The notes under the pieces were generated by a model that saw only the letters and a program-made list of their open reading frames with translations, was not told the origin of the DNA and ran no database searches. DNA of 6,198 bases from Planctomicrobium sp. Its GTDB lineage: Bacteria; Planctomycetota; Planctomycetia; Planctomycetales; Planctomycetaceae. A program made the position numbers and the translations under genes. Below, one piece after another: positions 1-5,850 of this stretch (positions are counted from its first letter, which is position 1; every line of letters begins with the position of its first letter). The stretch covers positions 1 to 6,198 of the forward strand of contig JABJMI010000945.1 of NCBI GenBank assembly GCA_018659505.1, in the 5' to 3' direction.

Positions 1-501
1 TCTCATTTGTTTTGACCAGAGAACTTCTCCAGTAAGTCGCTCAAAACAAAAAAGATGACCTTCTGCTCCGTAAGTGTAAACACGATTTCCATCGACAGTT
101 GGAGTCGCTCGCGGACCAGCAGGGTAAGAGATGAGGTAGGGGCAATCGTATTCGTGCTTCCAGATAATCTCTCCACTACTAGAGTCCAGACAAAGCACTC
201 GCTCTGTCCCCTGTAACTGATTGATTGTTCCGGGACCGTTGCGAGCATCCCCCGACTCACGAATGTAATCAGTTACATAGACGCGATTACCGACAACAGC
301 TGGACCAGCGTATCCTCCAGAGATTTCTGCTCGCCATTTCACCTTCAGCCCAGCTTCTGGAATGGCTTCAACGATCCCGTCTTCATCCCAGATTGCATCC
401 CGATTCGTACCCCGCCATTGTGGCCAGTCTTCCGCCTGAATGTTGGGAGTCGGGAAAAAAACAATTGATAAGAACAAGATGAAGGTCGTCTTCAATAACA
501 T
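1..501 (-). CDS. Secreted PQQ-binding-like beta-propeller protein, N-terminal part (runs off the left edge)
   Basis: The frame is open from the ATG at 501 to the window edge, giving 167 residues with the C-terminus missing. Residues 1-23 form a signal peptide (a lysine, then a hydrophobic core, with likely cleavage after IQA and before EDW), so the product should be exported. The mature protein opens with DWPQWRG, the usual start of planctomycete PQQ-like propellers. Two propeller blades are visible: residues about 65-115 (GPAVVGNRVYVTD, then VLCLDSSSGEIIWKHEY) and about 131-165 (ATPTVDGNRVYTYGAEG, then LFCFERLTGEVLWSK). These show the repeated pattern of a strand, a Gly-Asn turn, then a residue-specific SGEIIW or TGEVLW strand. 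The start is supported by AAAGGAG seven bases upstream (509-515). The gene lies 92 bp downstream of the M50 fusion on the same strand with no clear terminator between, so co-transcription is possible. Family members include both enzymes and non-catalytic scaffolds such as BamB; the visible part does not decide between these, and the substrate is unknown. Confidence 0.9.
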   Translation of the reverse strand, partial: MLLKTTFILFLSIVFFPTPNIQAEDWPQWRGTNRDAIWDEDGIVEAIPEAGLKVKWRAEISGGYAGPAVVGNRVYVTDYIRESGDARNGPGTINQLQGTERVLCLDSSSGEIIWKHEYDCPYLISYPAGPRATPTVDGNRVYTYGAEGHLFCFERLTGEVLWSKQMR

Positions 502-508
502 TGCATCA

Positions 509-515
509 CTCCTTT
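509..515 (-). promoter_or_regulatory. Ribosome binding site of the propeller gene
   Basis: On the minus strand AAAGGAG ends seven bases before the ATG at 501. It decides the start: the nearby ATG at 504-506 is in another frame and hits a stop after four codons. This is one of only two well-placed Shine-Dalgarno sites in the window. Confidence 0.75.
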
Positions 516-593
516 TTATATGAATGACTGCATTCTTGCTGTCGCACTGTGAAGCGTCAACATGAACAGTCAGATTGTCGTTCTGGGGGAGTC

Positions 594-2837
594 TTACAAT
601 TCAAACGTCACCGATTTCCTAAGAATTCTTAGCAGCGAAGAGTAAATTGACTCTGAGGCGAGATGTATGACTGCCGCACCTGTTTGTCCGAACGAAGCAC
701 CTTGAGTCGTTGGCTGCAAGCGAACTCGGACTTCATGAATAGGACGGACAGGTTTCAATCGACCATCTCCATCAGGCTCATAGGGGATCAACTCAAGTCG
801 CAACAATGTGGGCGGGATTGTGGTCAATGGATTGGAGGAGATTTCAATAATCGCTCCAACAATCTTCTGGTCTGGTTGGTCATGAGAAACAACGCGAACT
901 TTCTGACCCGTCTTCAGTAAAACAGCCTCTGCCTGATCGACATACAAAACGGCATCGACACTCTTCTCATCTGCGATGACACAGAGTTTCACTCCCGCTT
1001 CAAGCCAAGCCCCTTCGTTTCGAGCAGCGATCACGTACCCATTCATGTTGAACTCGCTCGTCTGACTTGGATTCAACTTCAAGTTATCAACTGACAAGAT
1101 GACTCCCGACTGAGGAGCGAGTAACGTAAGTCGCTTGAGGTCTTCCTGCTTACTTTCGAGTTGTTCCTGATAACTCATCAAAGCTGATTGAGCCGACGGA
1201 ATCTCCTGAGCGACCGACGGGTCTCGACTTTGTCGTTGAAGTAGTAATTCAATATGTTTTTGTTGTTGCTTAAACCGACCTTCTAACTTCAAGACCTCTC
1301 TTTCCAGTTCGCGGTTTTTCAATCTCGCAAGTTCAGCGTCCTTTCTAATTTTACTGCCTGCTTGAAGATTTACAAACTCAACTTGACCGGGTGATGAAAC
1401 GAAGACTGTGCTGGATCCGCCCGGTTCAATGATACAGGGAGATTGAATTCGCCGAGGGAATTCCAGCATGAATAAAAAAACAACACCTATTCCGACCACA
1501 ATCGCAACGCTGGAGAAGCGAAGTTTACGTAATCGATTTTGGCGTTCAAGCGACACAACAGTTCCTATTATTGATTGACCAATCCCGGCAATCTTGGAGG
1601 AAAGCATGAAGACTCCCAATGCCACGACGACCGGTTGAAGTCCATACGGTTTTGCAAATTGATAGAGCATCCAAATTATCGCAAAGACAACAAACCAGAT
1701 ATAGAGACCGGAAAGAATCCCATACAGACCAAGTAACACTTTTGAAGCAGGCTGACCTCGCAATGGGTCTGCGGAACGTACACCGAAGAAGAGCTTCATC
1801 CACCAGGTCCGAACCAATTCTTGCGAGCGACCTCGCAGATTTGGAATCTCCACAAGATCGGAAAGAATGTAGTATCCATCGTAACGCAGTAGCGGATTCC
1901 CATTCAAGAAAACTGTGCTGACTGAACTAATCACCATTAAGTACAGACTGATCGTGTGGATCATTCCAGGAACGGTCCAATACCAGATTAACGTGCTGAT
2001 CGAAGCGATGATCACTTCCAGGTAAATACCCGCTCCTGAGATTGCTATGCGATGCCAGCGATTTTTCATCAGCCATGCGTCCGAGACATTGCAGTATAGG
2101 CAAGGCGTGAATGCCAGCAGCAAGACACCCAGTTCATGACATTCTCCACCAAAGTATTTGCAGGCAAACGCATGAGCAAGTTCATGAAGAATCTTGATGA
2201 GACCAATCGTTGCCATAAACCAGATCAGCTGCCCCGACTTTAGAAATGTTCCAAAGCTCGGAAGATCTCGAAAGATCTGTTCCCATTCTGCAAAAACAAC
2301 GCTGCCAGCAAAGATCAGTAACACCAAACAGGCAGCGAAGACCAGCGGCGAGAAGCACCATTTGACATACGGCAAACTGGCAGTTAACCACCGATCTGGA
2401 TCAATTCCACGAAATCGAATTGCCAACAGACTCGTCAGTTTTTGCTTCCGCTCAGTTTGCTGAATTCGATCCGCTCGACTCTTGATAGCAGTCGAAGTTC
2501 CATAGCGATTCACTTGTACAAGTCCCTGGGCGAAGAGTCGCTGCACGAAACTTAGAACCTGCTCACTGCTTAGTCGCTGCGGTGCATGGTTTAGGTAGAA
2601 CCTATTTTGAATCTCTGTAATCGATACCTGTCCATCAAGCTGTGAGAAGACAAAAAAGTCTTGCTGCCGCAGTTGATAGAATTTTTCAGCGACAGGATCT
2701 TTAATGGTCCATAACAGGAATGTTTTGGAACCAGTTTGAGAAACAATCAGATCACGACGTTTCTCAACAGGCAATGGATGAGTCGTTGAATCCTGTTCGG
2801 GATTTAATTCAGAATGTTGCTGAGAACCACTCGTCAT
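594..2837 (-). CDS. Membrane fusion protein: PqqD-like domain, M50 site-2-type metalloprotease, HlyD-like adaptor
   Basis: The protein has 747 residues and three parts. Residues about 27-108 resemble a PqqD-like winged helix (DPVAEKFYQLRQQDFFVFSQLDG, then a helix ending LFAQGLV). Residues about 160-430 are a multi-helix M50 core: HELAH at 218-222 supplies two zinc-binding histidines and the catalytic glutamate (E219), a Gly-Gly-Glu-Cys-His segment follows at 230-234, and NPLLRYDG at 314-321 supplies the third ligand, D320. All key residues are present. After a last membrane helix at about 442-459, residues about 465-747 form an HlyD-type periplasmic module: a lipoyl half near 467-505, a coiled coil at about 504-570, the second lipoyl half starting at APQSGVI (574-580), then a barrel region. 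M50 enzymes cut substrates within or near the membrane; PqqD-like domains can bind leader peptides in RiPP pathways. I infer processing or export of a peptide or protein at the inner membrane; the substrate is unknown. The architecture matches a planctomycete family I recognise, often annotated only as peptidase M50 or HlyD. No good Shine-Dalgarno precedes the ATG. Confidence 0.9.
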   Translation of the reverse strand: MTSGSQQHSELNPEQDSTTHPLPVEKRRDLIVSQTGSKTFLLWTIKDPVAEKFYQLRQQDFFVFSQLDGQVSITEIQNRFYLNHAPQRLSSEQVLSFVQRLFAQGLVQVNRYGTSTAIKSRADRIQQTERKQKLTSLLAIRFRGIDPDRWLTASLPYVKWCFSPLVFAACLVLLIFAGSVVFAEWEQIFRDLPSFGTFLKSGQLIWFMATIGLIKILHELAHAFACKYFGGECHELGVLLLAFTPCLYCNVSDAWLMKNRWHRIAISGAGIYLEVIIASISTLIWYWTVPGMIHTISLYLMVISSVSTVFLNGNPLLRYDGYYILSDLVEIPNLRGRSQELVRTWWMKLFFGVRSADPLRGQPASKVLLGLYGILSGLYIWFVVFAIIWMLYQFAKPYGLQPVVVALGVFMLSSKIAGIGQSIIGTVVSLERQNRLRKLRFSSVAIVVGIGVVFLFMLEFPRRIQSPCIIEPGGSSTVFVSSPGQVEFVNLQAGSKIRKDAELARLKNRELEREVLKLEGRFKQQQKHIELLLQRQSRDPSVAQEIPSAQSALMSYQEQLESKQEDLKRLTLLAPQSGVILSVDNLKLNPSQTSEFNMNGYVIAARNEGAWLEAGVKLCVIADEKSVDAVLYVDQAEAVLLKTGQKVRVVSHDQPDQKIVGAIIEISSNPLTTIPPTLLRLELIPYEPDGDGRLKPVRPIHEVRVRLQPTTQGASFGQTGAAVIHLASESIYSSLLRILRKSVTFEL

Positions 2838-2908
2838 GGGACTGGATAAATTGGTCCACTTTTAATTTGTGCAAAGAGAATAGTAAAATTTGATTGTAAA
2901 GAAAAAAT

Positions 2909-2924
2909 TGAACAGGAGGGAGCA
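2909..2924 (+). repeat. Left arm of the inverted repeat flanking the GxxExxY gene
   Basis: The plus strand reads TGAACAGGAGGGAGCA, the exact reverse complement of 3398-3413. It lies 24 bp beyond the stop codon of the GxxExxY gene. Just inside the element it runs into two further purine-rich 9-bp units. Outside it the sequence is AT-rich and shares nothing obvious with the flank of the other arm. Confidence 0.85.
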
Positions 2925-2938
2925 AAGGAAGCAGAGGA
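2921..2938 (+). repeat. Two 9-bp tandem units at the inner edge of the left arm
   Basis: AGCAAAGGA (2921-2929) is followed directly by AGCAGAGGA (2930-2938), with one difference. On the other strand this reads as TCCTCTGCT then TCCTTTGCT, with CCCTCCTGT (2912-2920) as a diverged third unit. The right arm contains the equivalent of one such unit next to CCCTCCTGT, so the inverted repeat is built from a 9-nt periodic motif. Confidence 0.6.
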
Positions 2939-2948
2939 AATAAGCTAA

Positions 2949-3353
2949 TTATTCATTACTTGAACCTGGCAAAATAAGTCGAGAGACTCCCTCGGTCAGT
3001 TTCAGAACATTGAAATTAATGATGAGCCCCAGTGGGATGTCTAATAGTTTCATATAACTGATGAGTTGAGCTTTGTGTATTGGCAGCACCTTCTCGACCG
3101 CTTTGACTTCTACGAGCAAACTCTGGTTAACAAGTAGATCAAATCGCAACGGATACTCTTTTTGAAATTGCTTGTAGTTGACGACAACATTAGTTTGGGA
3201 TTGAACTTTAAAACCCCGAGACTCAAGTTCGACTGTCAAGCACCATTCGTAGATTGACTCTAATAATCCTGGTCCCTTGTCCCGATGAACTTCGATAGCA
3301 GCACCGATCACTTCATGCGTGAGATTATTCGCCATCAAGAATTTTTCGTGCAT
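2949..3353 (-). CDS. GxxExxY family protein (PD-(D/E)XK nuclease-like)
   Basis: The product is 134 residues, the usual small size for this family. The name-giving motif is at 29-35 (GLLESIY), preceded by the typical HEVIGAAIEVHRDKGP. The nuclease-like core is visible as D72 in RFDLLV and E82-x-K84 in VEVKAVEK, followed by PIHKAQLISYMKL with Q96 and Y100. The conserved tail LGLIINFNV is at 108-116. All expected catalytic-type residues are present, so the gene looks intact. The family belongs to the PD-(D/E)XK fold superfamily, but its biological role is not established; DNA binding or cleavage is only inferred. The start is uncertain: the ATG at 3353 and the one at 3335 (residue 7, giving MANNLTHEV) both lack a Shine-Dalgarno. 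The gene sits alone between perfect inverted repeats and separates two probable partner genes, suggesting independent arrival. Confidence 0.9.
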   Translation of the reverse strand: MHEKFLMANNLTHEVIGAAIEVHRDKGPGLLESIYEWCLTVELESRGFKVQSQTNVVVNYKQFQKEYPLRFDLLVNQSLLVEVKAVEKVLPIHKAQLISYMKLLDIPLGLIINFNVLKLTEGVSRLILPGSSNE

Positions 3354-3397
3354 CGCAGTGCCCGCTAATGTTAGTAGACAAGAAAGTAAAAATTCTC

Positions 3398-3413
3398 TGC
3401 TCCCTCCTGTTCA
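3398..3413 (-). repeat. Right arm of the inverted repeat flanking the GxxExxY gene
   Basis: The plus strand reads TGCTCCCTCCTGTTCA, the exact reverse complement of 2909-2924. It lies 44 bp upstream of the GxxExxY start codon, so it would be in or near that gene's leader. Read from inside the element outward, both arms end in CTGTTCA. The match stops at the next base outside on both sides. Confidence 0.85.
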
Positions 3414-3441
3414 TATAATCATTTGAGAAGAATGAAAGCAG

Positions 3442-4341
3442 TTATTGAACTGAAACTTCTTTAGAAATCTTATCACCTTCTGTTTTTTTAAGAATGACCA
3501 TTTCAGGACGGGAACCGGGGCGGAGTCCAGCTTCTTCGTTATTGATCTCTGCCCAGACTTTATACTGATTTGTGATCGTATCAATTTCAGGATCAACGAA
3601 TGTGATTGTTCCGGGAATTTTCATATCGGGTTCTGTTTTTGATTCTCCCGAGAGAACGAGAACCTTATCACCAGTTTGCACCAGATCGTGACTGGTACTC
3701 ACAAATCCTTCGACTCTCATCCGATCCATGTTGATGACTCGGCAAAGCGGTTTGTCAGGATGTGCCAATTCACCTCCTTGCAAATCGCATTTCACCAGCA
3801 TGCCATCTATTGGTGAACGAAGTTGCCGTTTATCAATTTCTCGTTGGATGATCGCTCGTTCCGTATCTTTCAATTTCACCTGTAGCAACTGGTATTCAAG
3901 GTCATGTTTCGCTTGCTGTATTTGTAACTCCGCCTCGTCGACTCGAAGTTTCAAGCGATCAATCTCTGACTCTGAAACTGTCTGTGGGAATCTTTCGTTC
4001 GCTTTGAGTGCGCGAGAAAGTTCGTTCTTCGCAACTGCCAAAGATTTTTGGCTCAGTTGCAGGCTGAGATCATTACTTGCTTTCAACTTTGCCATCTCAA
4101 GCTCAGCTTCAACTCGTTTCAGGACGAGTTTGTCATCGGATGTGTCGAGTTGAGCGAGCAAATCCCCCTTCTTGACTAAATCACCGGGGCGGAATTGAAC
4201 TGATTCAACAATTCCCGCTTCTCCCAAGGTCAGTTCCACATCATCAATCAAAGAAACGACCACCGATTGGACGGGGATTTCGTTAATTTCGTCCGCCTGA
4301 GCAGGCACAAGTAACGACCAAAGGACTAAAGATTCAAACAT
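3442..4341 (-). CDS. HlyD-family periplasmic adaptor (membrane fusion) protein
   Basis: The product has 299 residues from the ATG at 4341. The frame is open up to an ATG at 4485, but the extra 48 residues look non-coding, while the inner ATG has AAAGAGG seven bases upstream and is followed at once by a short signal peptide (residues 1-16, likely cleaved after PAQA). The n-region carries no positive charge, so the signal is weak. After it come a lipoyl half (about 37-68, with GEAGIVESVQFRPGDLVKKGD), a long charged coiled-coil hairpin (about 70-172), the second lipoyl half (RSPIDGMLVK, 175-184) and a beta-barrel region (about 206-285). This is the standard layout of adaptors that link an inner-membrane transporter to an outer-membrane channel. 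No lipoprotein cysteine is seen. It precedes the M50/HlyD fusion on the same strand, so the two adaptors may form one complex. Neither pump nor channel is in the window, so the transported substrate is unknown. Confidence 0.88.
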   Translation of the reverse strand: MFESLVLWSLLVPAQADEINEIPVQSVVVSLIDDVELTLGEAGIVESVQFRPGDLVKKGDLLAQLDTSDDKLVLKRVEAELEMAKLKASNDLSLQLSQKSLAVAKNELSRALKANERFPQTVSESEIDRLKLRVDEAELQIQQAKHDLEYQLLQVKLKDTERAIIQREIDKRQLRSPIDGMLVKCDLQGGELAHPDKPLCRVINMDRMRVEGFVSTSHDLVQTGDKVLVLSGESKTEPDMKIPGTITFVDPEIDTITNQYKVWAEINNEEAGLRPGSRPEMVILKKTEGDKISKEVSVQ

Positions 4342-4348
4342 AGTGATG

Positions 4349-4355
4349 CCTCTTT
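4349..4355 (-). promoter_or_regulatory. Ribosome binding site deciding the HlyD adaptor start
   Basis: On the minus strand AAAGAGG lies seven bases before the ATG at 4341. This spacing is near ideal and favours that start over the upstream in-frame ATG at 4485, which would add residues with no recognisable character ahead of the signal peptide. Confidence 0.6.
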
Positions 4356-4659
4356 CGATAAGTTTCCCGATTCGATACCAAGAAGTGTCCCACACAAAGA
4401 GATTTGACGCAATTGGATTGCAGGACAAGGGTGAGAAAACAAAACAGAGCGACCAGAGTGATATTTCTAAATCCTTTGAAAACATCTACAAGAATTCAAA
4501 TGCCGGACTGGATAGATCTAAGCCTGCCTTAAGAAAGAAGTTTATTGAGGTTCTCATCGCACTGGCGACAGGTCGGTCCAACATTTACAATCCCACAGAC
4601 GTAAATAGAATCTGAAACATAACAATAGCAGCATATTTCCTTGATTCTCAAATAATTCC

Positions 4660-4665
4660 AAGGAG
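4660..4665 (+). promoter_or_regulatory. Shine-Dalgarno-like AAGGAG, badly spaced for any usual start
   Basis: AAGGAG ends 39 bases before the ATG at 4705 and 15 bases before an in-frame TTG at 4681. An in-frame ATT at 4675 would have ideal spacing (9 bases), but ATT starts are rare. Either the site is fortuitous or the protein starts further upstream than annotated. TCCTTG at 4638-4643 could pair with CAAGGA at 4659-4664 across a 15-base loop and mask it. Confidence 0.3.
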
Positions 4666-4704
4666 ATACATACAATTTTTTTGCTTGATCGCGACAGAAA
4701 CCAT

Positions 4705-5553
4705 ATGACCGACTCACGTATCAACTTGAAAAACCCGGTGATTGCCGGAGTTTTGGCGTATCTTATTCCGGGAGCAGGGCATTTTTACCAGGGAAGAAAA
4801 TTCAAGGCGGTCGTCTATTTTGTTTGTATTCTAGGGCTCTTCTTTTCAGGCATGGCGATGGCAGACTGGAAAGCTGTCCAGTTGCCTGGAAAAGGTGAAT
4901 TAAGAGGTAAAGGTGTCTCTTACTTGAAATACGCCGCTCAACTTGGGGTTGGAATACCTTCGTTGTATGGGATTGTTCAGCGAGAACGTTACGACAGCGA
5001 GCAGAATCAAGAATTTGGACAATCTCCAGAAGCGCTCGCGACGGAATTCTGGGGAGAGATTGAACTGCGAGGCGACCAACCAGTCTACGAGGAAATCCGA
5101 GGAACCGTCGACCTTGCACCACATACCGGAAATCTGGGCGATGTCTCTTTGACAGGAACTTTGACTGCCAAGGTCAACGGCAAAGAACAAACTTTCCAAT
5201 TAGCACCGAACGTTCGCCTGGGGAAAAAGATCAAAGCTTCGGAATATCGTGCATTAGAAGCATCGATTCTGCGAGATCCTGAGACTCCCTACGACTACAT
5301 CGGGAATATCCGTGGTGTGGTTCCACGCCCTTTCAGGAATTGGTATCAGGTGCCGATGGATGAAGACGAGATAAAACAACTCCATGGAAAACTTGGCAAG
5401 TTCCACGAACTCGCAATGGTCTTCACCTGGATTGCAGGCTTATTAAATGTGTTGGCAATCTGGGATGCCGTCGAAGGTCCAGCTTACGGATATGATGACG
5501 AACACGAAAAAGAGAAAGACGAACCCGCTGCGGAACCTGCCGTTGCGACTTGA
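4705..5553 (+). CDS. Multi-pass membrane protein, DUF6677-like, conserved in planctomycetes
   Basis: The product is 282 residues from the ATG at 4705; an in-frame TTG at 4681 would add eight residues. The N-terminus has two closely spaced hydrophobic segments (about 11-27 and 33-53) around a PGAGHFYQGR motif (22-31), similar to the TM2-type pattern of membrane proteins with a Pro-Gly-x-Gly-x-Phe-Tyr turn. A third hydrophobic stretch lies at about 73-90 and a last one at about 233-254. Between them is a soluble section of roughly 140 residues, and the C-terminus is an acidic tail (DDEHEKEKDE) ending in an Ala/Pro-rich stretch. I recognise the overall pattern as a planctomycete family that I recall as DUF6677; no function is known for it. 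The ATG has no close Shine-Dalgarno. A small membrane-protein gene follows 106 bp downstream and may be co-transcribed. The name is from memory; the membrane topology is read from the sequence. Confidence 0.82.
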   Translation: MTDSRINLKNPVIAGVLAYLIPGAGHFYQGRKFKAVVYFVCILGLFFSGMAMADWKAVQLPGKGELRGKGVSYLKYAAQLGVGIPSLYGIVQRERYDSEQNQEFGQSPEALATEFWGEIELRGDQPVYEEIRGTVDLAPHTGNLGDVSLTGTLTAKVNGKEQTFQLAPNVRLGKKIKASEYRALEASILRDPETPYDYIGNIRGVVPRPFRNWYQVPMDEDEIKQLHGKLGKFHELAMVFTWIAGLLNVLAIWDAVEGPAYGYDDEHEKEKDEPAAEPAVAT

Positions 5554-5572
5554 TTCTTACAAACTCTTGTAG

Positions 5573-5590
5573 GCTGGGTCGAGACCCAGC
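5573..5590 (+). repeat. Hairpin copy 1: near-perfect GCTGGGTC palindrome
   Basis: GCTGGGTC (5573-5580) and GACCCAGC (5583-5590) are exact reverse complements around a GA centre, 20 bp after the stop of the DUF6677-like gene. As RNA it would form at least six or seven pairs closed by a small loop. No T-run follows, so an intrinsic terminator is unlikely. A second, diverged copy starts 41 bp further on. Confidence 0.7.
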
Positions 5591-5613
5591 AGATTGACTG
5601 ATTATTCACACAG

Positions 5614-5631
5614 GCTGGGACGAGTCCTGGT
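5614..5631 (+). repeat. Hairpin copy 2: diverged, but pairing preserved
   Basis: GCTGGGAC (5614-5621) and GTCCTGGT (5624-5631) flank the same GA centre as copy 1, and both copies are preceded by AG. The T-A pair of copy 1 is swapped to A-T, and the other three changes give G-U or U-G wobbles, so all eight positions can still pair in RNA. It lies just upstream of the small membrane-protein gene. Confidence 0.55.
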
Positions 5632-5659
5632 CGACATCGATAAAAACGAAATTGTTCTG

Positions 5660-5836
5660 ATGAATATCACTTGGTACCTTTTCCCACTTGCTGCCGCTGT
5701 CAGCCTTGTCTGGAACACAAGTCGCTACGAATTCACTCCGTTAATTCTTCAGCGATCGCTCAAACTCTTTCTGCAAATCATTCTCTTTATGGCTGTCATT
5801 CTCGCAGTGCTGTTTGCACTTTCGTACGGAATCTAA
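5660..5836 (+). CDS. Small two-helix membrane protein, 58 residues
   Basis: The product is MNITWYLF followed by two hydrophobic segments: about residues 4-18 (WYLFPLAAAVSLVW) and about 36-56 (LKLFLQIILFMAVILAVLFAL). They are joined by a polar loop containing TSRYEFTPLILQRS. The frame is open back to a TTG at 5594, but that extension overlaps the hairpin repeats and has no hydrophobic or conserved character, so I chose the ATG at 5660. No clear Shine-Dalgarno precedes it. I recall similar short proteins with a W-Y-x-x-P-L-x-A start and an SRYE motif in planctomycetes, which supports a real gene, but I cannot name a family or function. It follows the DUF6677-like gene on the same strand and ends 14 bp before a strong stem-loop, suggesting it is the last gene of that unit. 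Confidence 0.72.
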   Translation: MNITWYLFPLAAAVSLVWNTSRYEFTPLILQRSLKLFLQIILFMAVILAVLFALSYGI

Positions 5837-5850
5837 ATTCCGAAACAGCA

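Larger units (their letters stand above)
2909..3413. mobile_element. Putative GxxExxY cassette bounded by 16-bp inverted repeats
   Basis: A single small nuclease-like gene (2949-3353) lies between two perfect 16-bp inverted repeats (2909-2924 and 3398-3413), making a compact 505-bp unit. It sits between two genes that look like functional partners; removing it would leave a 99-bp spacer. I see no transposase and no clear target-site duplication: the flanks are GAAAAAAT on the left and TATAATCA on the right. GxxExxY genes are scattered widely among bacteria and, from memory, are often accompanied by similar TGCT/TCC-rich repeats. Mobility is therefore an inference from structure and context. 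The repeats could instead be a family-associated regulatory or processing signal that does not move. Confidence 0.4.
4342..4704. other. Divergent intergenic region, 363 bp
   Basis: This stretch separates the minus-strand adaptor gene from the plus-strand membrane-protein gene and should hold both promoters. I could not identify a convincing -35/-10 pair on either strand. Both strands contain open frames (plus 4343-4615, minus up to 4485 and 4529-4717), but their translations are unlike any family I know and look like chance. The right end, about 4600-4680, is AT-rich. A Shine-Dalgarno-like AAGGAG is at 4660-4665, with a complementary TCCTTG at 4638-4643 just upstream. Confidence 0.6.

Noticed and set aside
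3..260. Minus-strand open frame of 85 codons at the left edge
   Set aside because: It is out of frame with the clear propeller coding sequence that covers the same bases, and its translation has no recognisable features.
502..593. Terminator between the M50 fusion and the propeller gene
   Set aside because: Only a 6-bp complementarity with a very long loop (TGACTG with CAGTCA) was found, and no T-run follows a stem.
2838..2908. Promoter for the M50 fusion gene
   Set aside because: The region is AT-rich and contains TACTAT and TTTACA, but not at a workable spacing, so no promoter is called.
2900..3422. Target-site duplication flanking the GxxExxY cassette
   Set aside because: The bases immediately outside the two arms (AAAAAAT on the left, TATAATC on the right) share no convincing direct repeat.
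3728..4153. Long plus-strand open frame of 141 codons inside the adaptor gene
   Set aside because: It is antisense to the coiled-coil region, rich in Ser/Arg/Cys from reversed codons, and is a shadow frame.
4342..4485. 48-residue N-terminal extension of the HlyD adaptor
   Set aside because: The inner ATG at 4341 has a well-spaced AAAGAGG and is followed directly by a signal peptide; the extension lacks both.
4343..4615. Plus-strand open frame of 90 codons in the divergent intergenic region
   Set aside because: It begins next to the adaptor start on the other strand, has no Shine-Dalgarno, and its translation matches no family I know; it is probably chance.
5594..5659. TTG-started extension of the small membrane protein
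   Set aside because: It overlaps the hairpin repeat, has no ribosome binding site and adds no membrane or conserved segment; the ATG at 5660 fits better.
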